Source: Acidobacteriota bacterium
GTDB taxonomy: Bacteria; Acidobacteriota; Vicinamibacteria; Vicinamibacterales; Fen-181
Direction of reading: 5' to 3'
DNA length: 64,000 nt
Assembly: GCA_003170135.1 (NCBI GenBank)
Contig: PMZR01000098.1
Location: forward strand, 1 to 64,000
In this document: positions 1 through 8,227 of the stretch, piece after piece
Position numbering within the stretch: position 1 is the first letter of the stretch
Layout: the number at the start of each line of letters is the position of its first letter
Notes under the pieces: generated by a model
Told to the model about the DNA's origin: nothing
Databases searched by the model: none
What the model saw: the letters and a program-made list of their open reading frames with translations, nothing else
Program-made: the position numbers and the translations under genes

Positions 1-447
1 CGCCCGGAACGTGTCGGCCGCGCAGATGAGCGGCGTCCCGCCGGCGGACTTGATCAGGTTGGCGAGCTTGCCGACCGTGGTGGTCTTGCCCGTCCCGTTG
101 ACGCCGACGATGAGCATCACCCGCGGTGTCACGCCATCGGCGGCCGCCCAGTCGAGCGCCGGCGCGGGAGCCGCGGCGAAGACGGCAAGGATTTCCGCCC
201 TGACGAGGTCGCGCAGGCTCCTGCCATCCCGCGGCCGCGCCGCGACGGCCTTGACGATTTCATCGGTCGCCGCAACGCCGACATCGGCCGAGATGAGCAA
301 CTCCTCGAGCGCCTCGACGGTCTCGACGTCAATGTCCCGACTGCGGCGGTCGGGTGCATCGGCGCGCCGGACGATGTCGTCGAACCGATCAACGAGCTGC
401 CGTTTTGTGCGGGTGAGGCCCTCGCGAAGCCGGCCGATGAGACCCAT
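1..447 (-). CDS. ftsY: Signal recognition particle receptor FtsY (N-terminal part, cut by window edge)
   Basis: This is the SRP receptor GTPase, which docks ribosome-SRP complexes at the SecYEG translocon on the inner face of the membrane. The visible 149 residues start at an ATG reading MGLIGRLREGL and hold the helical N domain, including ADVGVAATDEIV. The start of the G domain follows, with the P-loop GVNGTGKTTT and then AADTFRA just before the window edge. There is almost no acidic A domain, which is common outside enterobacteria. It is the last visible gene of a long minus-strand run and starts 9 bp after the gpsA stop codon. The C-terminal GTPase motifs lie outside the window. The NG-domain signature excludes most alternatives; Ffh would show a different N domain and an M domain. 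Confidence 0.93.
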   Translation of the reverse strand, partial: MGLIGRLREGLTRTKRQLVDRFDDIVRRADAPDRRSRDIDVETVEALEELLISADVGVAATDEIVKAVAARPRDGRSLRDLVRAEILAVFAAAPAPALDWAAADGVTPRVMLIVGVNGTGKTTTVGKLANLIKSAGGTPLICAADTFRA

Positions 448-456
448 GGCGTCATT

Positions 457-1464
457 CTACCATCGCGTCTCGGGCTCGCCCCGTTGCGGCCGCAGCATCA
501 GATCCTCGGCGGCGATCCGCGCAGTCTTGCGGCCGGCCACCACTTCCGCCATCTGCCCTGCGATCGGCAACTCCACGCCGTGCCTCGCTCCGAGCGCGAG
601 CGCGGCGTGGGTGGTGCGAATCCCCTCCGCGACCATCGTCATGCCGGCAAGGATGTCGGGCAGCGCCCGGCCCTGGCCCAGCAGGACGCCGACCTGCCGG
701 TTCCGGCTCAGGCTGCCGGTGCACGTCAGGATGAGATCGCCCAGACCGCTCAGCCCGGCCAGCGTTTCCCGCCGGCCGCCGAGCGCGCACGCCAGGCGGG
801 AAATCTCGGCCAGCCCGCGCGTGACGAGCGCCGACAGGCTGTTGTGGCCGAGCCCGAGGCCCTCCACGACGCCGGCCGCGATCGCGATCACGTTCTTCAA
901 CGCCGCGCCGATTTCGACGCCGATCACATCGTCGGTGGCGTAGAGGCGGAAGTAGCGCGATCGGAACTCTTCCTGGACCTGCTCGGCCGCTGCGGCGTCG
1001 AGCGAGGCCGCACAGACGGCGGTCGGCAGTTTCCGTGCGACTTCGACGGCGAAGCTCGGTCCGGAGAGCACGACCACGCGGTGACCGCCACCGAGCTCTT
1101 CGGTGATGACCTCGGAGATCCGCAGCAGCGTGTCCGGTTCGAGTCCCTTGGTCGCGCTGACAATCGTGGCCGACGGGTCGAGCCACGGCGCCGCCGCTCG
1201 CATCACGTCGCGGGTCACGTGCGAAGGCACCGCCGAGACGACCAGGCGCGCGCCGTCGAGCGCCTCCTCGAACGTCGCGCACGGACGCACCGAGGGCGGC
1301 ACGGCGAAGCCCGGAAGGAACATCGTGTTCTCACCCGTCGCGCGCATCGCCACGAGGAGTTCGGGTTCCCGGATCCACAGGCGCACGTCGTGCCCGCTCG
1401 TCGCCAGGTGAATGGCGAGCGCCGTTCCCCAGCTCCCGGCGCCGACCACCGCCACAGGTTGCAT
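457..1464 (-). CDS. gpsA: Glycerol-3-phosphate dehydrogenase [NAD(P)+]
   Basis: GpsA reduces dihydroxyacetone phosphate to sn-glycerol 3-phosphate in the cytoplasm, the backbone precursor of phospholipids. The 335-residue protein has the usual family length. The Rossmann loop GAGSWG lies at residues 8-13. SATKGLE places one active-site lysine near 106, and AALKNVIAIAAG gives the catalytic lysine near 190. The GDLILTCTG segment is also typical. It lies 16 bp downstream of plsY, whose product acylates the glycerol 3-phosphate made here, so the two steps are probably co-transcribed. The ATG start is well placed. No unusual features are visible and confidence is high. Confidence 0.96.
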   Translation of the reverse strand: MQPVAVVGAGSWGTALAIHLATSGHDVRLWIREPELLVAMRATGENTMFLPGFAVPPSVRPCATFEEALDGARLVVSAVPSHVTRDVMRAAAPWLDPSATIVSATKGLEPDTLLRISEVITEELGGGHRVVVLSGPSFAVEVARKLPTAVCAASLDAAAAEQVQEEFRSRYFRLYATDDVIGVEIGAALKNVIAIAAGVVEGLGLGHNSLSALVTRGLAEISRLACALGGRRETLAGLSGLGDLILTCTGSLSRNRQVGVLLGQGRALPDILAGMTMVAEGIRTTHAALALGARHGVELPIAGQMAEVVAGRKTARIAAEDLMLRPQRGEPETRW

Positions 1465-1480
1465 GGTTGGTTCTCCTCAG

Positions 1481-2068
1481 CTAGACCCGCTGTCCGAAAC
1501 GGCTCTCGGTCCCAGCCTGCACCCTGGCGAGATTCCCGCGATGGCGATCGATCACGAGTACCGCGGTCATCAGCGCGGCGACCACGACCGGCGTCGGCGC
1601 ATCGGTGAGGTAGGCGACGGGCCCGAGCGCCATCGTCGCGACGACCGAACCGAGCGAGACGTAGCGGGTCACCCAGACCGTGCCGAGGAAGCACACGAAA
1701 CAGAGGACAGCCCCGAGCGGGGCCAGCACACCGAAGACGCCGAAGGCGGTCGCCACCCCCTTGCCGCCGCGGAACCGCAGCCACACGGGATAGATGTGCC
1801 CGAGGATGGCCGCGAGGCCCGCCGCCGGCGCCAGCGCACCCGGCGCCCAGCGACCGGCCAGCACGACGACGACGGCGCCCTTGATGACGTCGAGGGCCAC
1901 GACCGCAGCCGCCGTGCGCGACCCCGCGGTCCTCATGACGTTGGTCGCGCCGACGTTTCCGCTCCCCGTCCGGCGGAGATCGACGCCCCGCAGCCGACGC
2001 GCAAGCAGGAACGCGAACGGAATCGATCCGAGCAGGTAGCCCGCCACCAGCACCAGTGCGATCGTCAT
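1481..2068 (-). CDS. plsY: Glycerol-3-phosphate acyltransferase PlsY
   Basis: PlsY transfers an acyl group from acyl-phosphate to glycerol 3-phosphate at the membrane, the first committed step of phospholipid synthesis. The 195-residue protein is rich in transmembrane segments. It carries the family motifs GSGNVGATN at residues 35-43, around the N-terminal cytosolic loop, and FRGGKGVATAFG near 99-110. I chose the ATG at 2068, which gives MTIALVLVAGYLLGSIPFA. A longer open frame runs upstream but only overlaps thpR. The start overlaps the thpR stop by 4 bp (ATGA), so translation is probably coupled. Together with gpsA and pgpA it forms a phospholipid-synthesis neighbourhood. Confidence 0.95.
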   Translation of the reverse strand: MTIALVLVAGYLLGSIPFAFLLARRLRGVDLRRTGSGNVGATNVMRTAGSRTAAAVVALDVIKGAVVVVLAGRWAPGALAPAAGLAAILGHIYPVWLRFRGGKGVATAFGVFGVLAPLGAVLCFVCFLGTVWVTRYVSLGSVVATMALGPVAYLTDAPTPVVVAALMTAVLVIDRHRGNLARVQAGTESRFGQRV

Positions 2069-2703
2069 GACGTCACCCCGGAGAGCGGCGTGCGGACCAG
2101 CGGCGTGTAAATGGCGCCCTTCGGCGACAGCTGGCTCCGATAGAGCGTGACGTGCCGGATCGTGCAGCGCCCGATCGCGCCGACCTCTGTGGATGTGACC
2201 GTCTCGCGCACCCGCGCCGGCGCGGGCACGCGAAAGCGCCCGATCGTCAGGTGCGCGCGGTACGGGCGTCCCTCGCGCTCGAACGGCAACGCGCGAAGAC
2301 GCGCGGCCACGTCCTCGTGCAGCCGTGCCAGCCCATCTCCGCCGTTCACGATCCCCAGCCAGATGACGCGTGCCGATCCAGTCGGGGGGAAGGTGCCCAA
2401 CCCGGCCAGTTCGATGTCGAAGGGCCCGGCCGCAAAGGGCAGGCGCAGGGTCTCTTCGACCTGGCGCGCCAAATCGTCGCCCATCTCCCCGAGGAAACGA
2501 AGCGTCAGGTGCATGTTGTCGGGCGTCACCCACGAGATGCCGTACGTCTCGGCCCGTTCGAGACGGTCCCGCAGCGCTCGCGTGACGCGCGCCGCCGCGC
2601 GCCGCAGAGTCTCGTCCAGATCGACCGCGACGAACAACCGCAATGCGTCTCTCCTGCTCGTGAGTCCCGAGGGTTCGAGAACGGGGTCCGCCCTCTCAGC
2701 CAT
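2065..2703 (-). CDS. thpR: RNA 2',3'-cyclic phosphodiesterase (2H phosphoesterase, ThpR/LigT)
   Basis: This is a cytoplasmic 2H-superfamily phosphoesterase, the family that opens 2',3'-cyclic phosphates on RNA ends. The two catalytic HxT motifs are present: HLTLRFLG at residues 65-72 and HLTIGRF at 151-157. The length of 212 residues is slightly more than usual because about 20 residues precede the conserved LRLFVAVDL strand, so a later start is possible. The gene overlaps the end of cinA by 8 bp and the start of plsY by 4 bp. Co-occurrence of thpR with cinA is frequent. The physiological substrate of this family remains poorly defined. Confidence 0.9.
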   Translation of the reverse strand: MAERADPVLEPSGLTSRRDALRLFVAVDLDETLRRAAARVTRALRDRLERAETYGISWVTPDNMHLTLRFLGEMGDDLARQVEETLRLPFAAGPFDIELAGLGTFPPTGSARVIWLGIVNGGDGLARLHEDVAARLRALPFEREGRPYRAHLTIGRFRVPAPARVRETVTSTEVGAIGRCTIRHVTLYRSQLSPKGAIYTPLVRTPLSGVTS

Positions 2704-3952
2704 CCGCCTTCAACAGATGCCGCCGGACCATGTCGAGCGCGGCCTGGCTGGCGTGGAACTTCACTGGCTCTCGGTCGCCGGGAAACCACAACGTGCGCAC
2801 GCGCTCCGCGCCGGCCCACGCGAGCGCGACGACCACCGTCCCGACGGGCTTGGCCGGCGTGCCGCCGCTGGGCCCGGCGATCCCGGTGATGGCGACGCCA
2901 AGATCGGTTCCCGCACGTTCGCGGATGCCGCAGGCCATCGCCCGCGCCACCGGTTCGCTGACCGCTCCGTGCTCGCGCAGCATCGCGTCAGGCACGCCGA
3001 GCAGCTCCGTCTTCGCCCGGTTGCTATAGCAGACGACGCCCCGCTCGACATAGGCGGAACTCCCCGGCACGTCGGTCAGGCGCGAGGCGAGCAATCCGCC
3101 GGTGCAGGATTCGGCCGTGGCGATCCACAAGGTGCGCTCGCGGAGCATGTCGCCGACGACCTCTTCCAGCCGCCGAGTGTCGGTGGCGAACAGCGTCGGC
3201 CCGAGCGCGCCGGCGATCTCGCCGGTCGCCGCGTCGAGCACGACGCGCGCCTCGGCGTCGTTTGCGGCGCAAACGGCCAGGTGCAGCTCGATCTGGCCGG
3301 GCGTGGCGAGAATCGTCGTCTGGATCGGCGCGGGCGCCGACGCCCACCGCGCGTAGATCGGCTGCACGACCTCCTCGATCTGCGATTCCGGACGCCCGGT
3401 CGTCTTGAGCACACGGCGGAAGATGCCCCATCCGCCGGTCAACCCGGCCAGCCGCCCGCGCACGAGGCCCTCGAACATCGGCTTCATCTCGCGGGGGGGA
3501 CCGGGCAGCAGCGCGATCACCGTGCCCCCGCGTTCGAAGAGCAGGCCGGGGGCCGTGCCGTACTCGTTGACGATGACCTCGGCGCCGCGCGGGACCAGGG
3601 CCTGCCGGCGATTGATTGCCGGCATCGGCACGCCGCGCCGCGCGAACCGCCGCTCGAGCCGTTCGATCGTCAGCGGATCCTCATCCAGCGGCACGCCAAG
3701 CGCGTCCGCCACGGCCTCGCGCGTCACATCATCGGAGGTGGGGCCCAGGCCGCCGGTGAACACGATCACGTCCGCGCGAGTCAGCGCGAGGCGCAACTGC
3801 CCGCCGAGCAGCCCCCGATCGTCGGCGGCGACGCTCTTCGCGATGACGTCGATGCCGATCGTGTTGAGCCGGTCCGTGATGAAGAGCGAATTGGTGTCCA
3901 CCCTGTCGGGGGTGAGCATCTCGCTGCCGACCGCGATGATTTCGGCTCGCAC
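2696..3952 (-). CDS. cinA: CinA-like protein with nicotinamide-nucleotide amidase domain
   Basis: This is a 418-residue two-domain CinA. The N-terminal molybdopterin-binding-like domain is marked by AVGSEML near residue 7 and GGLGPTSDDVT at 67-77; in related proteins it has ADP-ribose pyrophosphatase activity. The C-terminal PncC domain carries ATAESCTGG with the nucleophilic serine near 282; it deamidates nicotinamide mononucleotide in NAD salvage. I selected the GTG at 3952, which begins MRAEIIAVGSEM after the initiator is read as Met. The frame stays open upstream but has no family similarity and runs through a heptad repeat. The gene precedes thpR with a short overlap. Assignment of the fold is firm; which activity dominates here is not known. 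Confidence 0.92.
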   Translation of the reverse strand: MRAEIIAVGSEMLTPDRVDTNSLFITDRLNTIGIDVIAKSVAADDRGLLGGQLRLALTRADVIVFTGGLGPTSDDVTREAVADALGVPLDEDPLTIERLERRFARRGVPMPAINRRQALVPRGAEVIVNEYGTAPGLLFERGGTVIALLPGPPREMKPMFEGLVRGRLAGLTGGWGIFRRVLKTTGRPESQIEEVVQPIYARWASAPAPIQTTILATPGQIELHLAVCAANDAEARVVLDAATGEIAGALGPTLFATDTRRLEEVVGDMLRERTLWIATAESCTGGLLASRLTDVPGSSAYVERGVVCYSNRAKTELLGVPDAMLREHGAVSEPVARAMACGIRERAGTDLGVAITGIAGPSGGTPAKPVGTVVVALAWAGAERVRTLWFPGDREPVKFHASQAALDMVRRHLLKADG

Positions 3953-3971
3953 TCTGCGATCTCGTCGTCCC

Positions 3972-3999
3972 AAGTCCGATGTCCGAAGCCCGAAGTCCC
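3972..3999. repeat. Four-unit 7-bp tandem repeat (CGGACTN family) upstream of cinA
   Basis: Four consecutive 7-mers, AAGTCCG, ATGTCCG, AAGCCCG and AAGTCCC, fill the gap between the cinA start and the pgpA stop. On the minus strand they read as variants of CGGACTT, the same word family as the arrays in selB, upstream of rnr and upstream of the MacB-like permease gene. The adjoining GC-rich piece at 4000-4014 resembles, in reverse, the sequence at about 42108-42128. Confidence 0.8.
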
Positions 4000-4059
4000 G
4001 CCTTCGCGCGACGCGTTCTGGCGAGGCGGCGCTCCCCTGATCCCGAACCCTGTCCCTGC

Positions 4060-4521
4060 TTACATCCAGGCTGGCAGCAGCCAGAGCAGCGCGCGCATCA
4101 GGATATTGCCGTACACGCCCGACATCGCATCGTCGGCCATCACGCCCAGGCCGCCGGGCAGCCGCTCCGCGGCATTCGCCGGGAAGGGCTTGACGATGTC
4201 GAGTGCGCGAAACACGAAGAAGCCCGCGACGACGCCTCCCCAGGTCAGCGGCATGAACGCCAGCGTCATGAGCATGCCCAGCACTTCGTCGATGACGATT
4301 TGCCCCGGGTCGGTGGCGTGGAAGTGGCGCTCGGCGATCGATGCGCTCCAGGTGCCGACCAGCGCGACGACGACGATCGCGCCGCCCTCGACGAGCGGCG
4401 ATCCGGTCCAGCGAACGAGCGCGAAGAGCAGCAGCGCGGCGGCGGAGCCGGCCGTACCCGGCGCGATCGGACAATAGCCGGTGTACCCGAACGTGGCGAT
4501 GAAGACGGCAAGACGCGACAT
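4060..4521 (-). CDS. pgpA: Phosphatidylglycerophosphatase A
   Basis: PgpA removes the phosphate from phosphatidylglycerol phosphate at the membrane, producing phosphatidylglycerol. The 153-residue protein is the usual family length. It has APGTAGSAAAL at residues 20-30, the acidic IVIDEVLGM motif with Asp78 and Glu79, and FRALDIVKPFP with Asp107. At least three hydrophobic segments are visible. The start ATG (MSRLAVFIATFGYTGY) fits the family alignment. It is flanked by cinA downstream and by the RDD gene, 161 bp upstream. The gap 4522-4682 holds no gene that I can recognise. Confidence 0.93.
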   Translation of the reverse strand: MSRLAVFIATFGYTGYCPIAPGTAGSAAALLLFALVRWTGSPLVEGGAIVVVALVGTWSASIAERHFHATDPGQIVIDEVLGMLMTLAFMPLTWGGVVAGFFVFRALDIVKPFPANAAERLPGGLGVMADDAMSGVYGNILMRALLWLLPAWM

Positions 4522-4682
4522 GACTCACGTGATCTTGTCACGCCGGGAAGGCGCGGCGCCAGACTATTCCGTGGTGCGAGCGCGGTCGGAACGCAAGCGC
4601 ACCCGCGGATGAACTGGACGCGGCGTGACTCTGCGAAGGGGATGACGCGCGCGGCCACGCGTGCCTGAACCAGAGTCCAGGA

Positions 4683-5594
4683 CTAGGCCTGGACGACGCG
4701 CGTGTGCGCGAGACGATCGTGGAGCGCGCGGCGGCTCGGGCCGCGCGGCACAAAACCGAGGCCGGCCGGGATCAGCGACGCGACGTAGCCGAACGCGCGG
4801 ACCAGCGCCTGGCCCGGGATCACGCGCGTGCCATCCTCGCCGACGACCTTGAGGCCGGCCGCCATCTTGCCGATGGTCTGGCCGCCGAACGCCGTGAACG
4901 CCACGAGGTACGCACCATCCAGCAACAGCCAGAACGCAACCAGCGGGGCCGGCGGCAGGATCGCGATCTCGCTGAACGAGAGCCGGCAGACGCGCAGCGT
5001 GAAATAGAGGACGCCGGCGTCCAGTCCAATCATGATGGCGGCGTCCAGCAGTCCGGCAATCGCCCGGGCAACCGATCCCGCGGGACGCCCGGCCGGCGGT
5101 GTGCCCGCGAACGGACCACGGGGCGCAACCGGCGCGGGATCGAGGGCGGGCGACGGGTCCGTGAAATCGAACGCCGCTGGTCGCGCCCGCGGCCGGAGCG
5201 ATGGCGCGGCGGGGCGCACCGGTGTCGCGGCCGAGCGCACGGCAGGCAAAGGCGTTCCGGCAGCCCGCCCCGGAACGGCTGCCGGCGGCGCGGCCTGCGA
5301 CGACGGAACCGCGGACGCGGCGCCGAACAGCGGCAGATCCGGCTCGATGGCGCGCGGTGTCCGGGCTGGCAGGTCGAAATCACCGGAGGCAGAACCGCGC
5401 CGCCGCAGCGGCATAGCCCGCGGCGTATCACCGGTCCGGAAGTCGAAGTCGGCTGGCGCCCCCAACGGTTCGTCGCGCGTGAGCGGCAGATCGATCTCGC
5501 GTACAGGGTCGCTCGTCAGCGAGAAGTCGTACCCGCAGTTGCGGCACTTCTGCGCGCTCTCGAAGCCGATGTAGCCGCATTTCGGACACTTCAT
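4683..5594 (-). CDS. Zinc-ribbon and RDD-family membrane protein
   Basis: This is a 303-residue protein of unknown function with three visible parts. The N-terminal zinc ribbon has two CxxC pairs, CPKCGYIG and CRNCGYDF (residues 3 to about 24). A disordered Ala/Pro/Arg-rich linker spans about residues 30-150. A C-terminal RDD domain follows, with three hydrophobic segments; it starts at about 155 (VARAIAGLLDAAIMIGLDAG) and contains GGQTIGKMAAGLKVV. RDD domains occur in poorly characterised membrane proteins, some proposed to be transporters. I used the ATG that begins the ribbon; an upstream extension lacks family support. It lies 62 bp downstream of the TPR-like membrane protein gene. Confidence 0.8.
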   Translation of the reverse strand: MKCPKCGYIGFESAQKCRNCGYDFSLTSDPVREIDLPLTRDEPLGAPADFDFRTGDTPRAMPLRRRGSASGDFDLPARTPRAIEPDLPLFGAASAVPSSQAAPPAAVPGRAAGTPLPAVRSAATPVRPAAPSLRPRARPAAFDFTDPSPALDPAPVAPRGPFAGTPPAGRPAGSVARAIAGLLDAAIMIGLDAGVLYFTLRVCRLSFSEIAILPPAPLVAFWLLLDGAYLVAFTAFGGQTIGKMAAGLKVVGEDGTRVIPGQALVRAFGYVASLIPAGLGFVPRGPSRRALHDRLAHTRVVQA

Positions 5595-5656
5595 CGCGAC
5601 ATGAGTCCTCGGCAAACCGGTGCACTCGTGGATCGGAGGCGGCCCGAGCGGGCCCG

Positions 5657-6472
5657 CTACTTGCCGTCGCGGCCGAGACCGCCGAGCGGCGGCAACCCGG
5701 CCAGCAACAACGCCTGGATCTCCGCGCGCATGCGCTCGGCATCCGCGTAGGCGACATCGTCCGGGCCGATCCGATCGAGCGCGATCAGGGCGTCCTTCAG
5801 ATGGCCGGCGCTTTTCAACCCCGCGGCGCGCCACAGAGCCAGGTCCGCGGGGCGCGGCACCGGCAGCGGCTCCTGGGCGGGCCGGCCCACCGAGGCGGCC
5901 TGTTCTGGCGTGCGCCACGGGCGGAGCGCGCCGAGATCCGAGACCGAGATGGCCACGTAGAGCGCGACCAGGCCCAGGGCAAGGATGAACAGGACAGGGA
6001 CGGCCCAGGAGCGGGGCGTCGAAGCGCGCCCGGCGAAGGCATGACGCGACGCCGACAGCGCGCCGCCCGTCTCGCGGAGCGCCGGATCGGGGGCCGGGCT
6101 GGCCGCCTCGAGGCGGTTCAGGCGATCGAGCAGCACCAGCGCGACGTCGTGAGGGCCTCCCCGGGCAATCGCGGCAGACAGCAGCGCGCGCGCGCTGGCC
6201 GTGTCGCCCTGGTCGAAGGCCGCCATGCCATGCTGGATCATCTCCTCGGACTCGCGCTGGCGCTCGGCGAGCGCGCCGCGGGCCCGCTCGATGTAGGCGC
6301 GCGCCCGGGCGTGGCCGCGATCCAGGAAGAGCACGCGGGTCCAGATGTTGACCGCGCGTTCGTGCTCACCCGCAAAGTAGTAATCGAGACCGGCCAGCAA
6401 CAGCTCTTCGATCCTCGCCGTGCGATCCTGGCGGTCAGCGCGGGCGCCGTCGGTGGGAAGGGAATCGGCCAT
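5657..6472 (-). CDS. TPR-like membrane protein of unknown function
   Basis: I do not recognise a named family. With the ATG at 6472 (MADSLPTDGARAD) the protein has 271 residues; an ATG at 6487 adds MCRLT. The N-terminal half is helical and resembles tetratricopeptide units: LLLAGLDYYFAGEHERAVNIWTRVLFLD, followed by a second helical pair around ARAYIERARGALAERQRESEEM. One clear transmembrane segment, WAVPVLFILALGLVALYVAI, lies near residue 155. A further helical pair near the C-terminus (LKSAGHLKDALIALDRI) looks like another repeat. The topology suggests a membrane-anchored scaffold. It lies between ntrX and the zinc-ribbon/RDD gene. Confidence 0.7.
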   Translation of the reverse strand: MADSLPTDGARADRQDRTARIEELLLAGLDYYFAGEHERAVNIWTRVLFLDRGHARARAYIERARGALAERQRESEEMIQHGMAAFDQGDTASARALLSAAIARGGPHDVALVLLDRLNRLEAASPAPDPALRETGGALSASRHAFAGRASTPRSWAVPVLFILALGLVALYVAISVSDLGALRPWRTPEQAASVGRPAQEPLPVPRPADLALWRAAGLKSAGHLKDALIALDRIGPDDVAYADAERMRAEIQALLLAGLPPLGGLGRDGK

Positions 6473-6538
6473 CGTCAGACGACACACAGAGAACCGCGGC
6501 GATTATCGGCCAAACGGGATCGGCAGTCAAACAGGGGT

Positions 6539-6600
6539 GTGCGGTGGACGTGCGACGTGCGGAGTGCGGGGTGCGTGGTGCCCGTGCGGCGCGCGTGCCG
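6539..6600. repeat. GTGCGNN 7-bp tandem repeat downstream of ntrX
   Basis: Units beginning GTGC follow each other: GTGCGGT, a 4-bp break, then GTGCGAC, GTGCGGA, GTGCGGG, GTGCGTG, GTGCCC, GTGCGGC and GTGCCG after another short break. The array fills the gap between the stop codon of ntrX (6604) and the start of the TPR-like gene. It belongs to the same word family as the arrays at 8018-8207 and 13705-13893, but here only one arm is present. Confidence 0.85.
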
Positions 6601-6603
6601 GCG

Positions 6604-8004
<1,401 letters not shown>

Positions 8005-8017
8005 CGGGACCAACTAC

Positions 8018-8207
8018 GTGCGACGTGCGAGGTGCGGGGTGCGACGTGCCGTGCGAGGTGCGCGTCCGCCGGGCGGGCAACTCGCGAAGCGCGCGGTGCG
8101 CACGCCGCGCAGAAGGGAAAGTGCCGAGCGCCGCATCTGGACCTCGCACGCACGTTGTAGGGTGCACACCGCACCGCACGTCGCACTCCGCACCTTGCAC
8201 GTCGCAC
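8018..8207. repeat. Inverted pair of GTGCGNN heptad arms around a 96-bp core
   Basis: The left arm (8018-8064) reads as seven units: GTGCGAC, GTGCGAG, GTGCGGG, GTGCGAC, the 5-mer GTGCC, GTGCGAG, GTGCGCG. The right arm (8161-8207), read on the minus strand, has the same order of unit sizes: GTGCGAC, GTGCAAG, GTGCGGA, GTGCGAC, the 5-mer GTGCG, GTGCGGT, GTGCACC. The arms match at 40 of 47 positions, including the single short unit. The 96-bp core is GC-rich. The element occupies the whole gap between ntrY and ntrX and could fold into a large cruciform or RNA hairpin in the ntrYX transcript. Confidence 0.9.
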
Positions 8208-8227
8208 AACGTTTCCGGGCGCGTGTT

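Noticed and set aside
4522..4682. tRNA or small RNA in the gap upstream of pgpA
   Set aside because: No cloverleaf or T-loop GTTCRANNC with matching stems could be formed.
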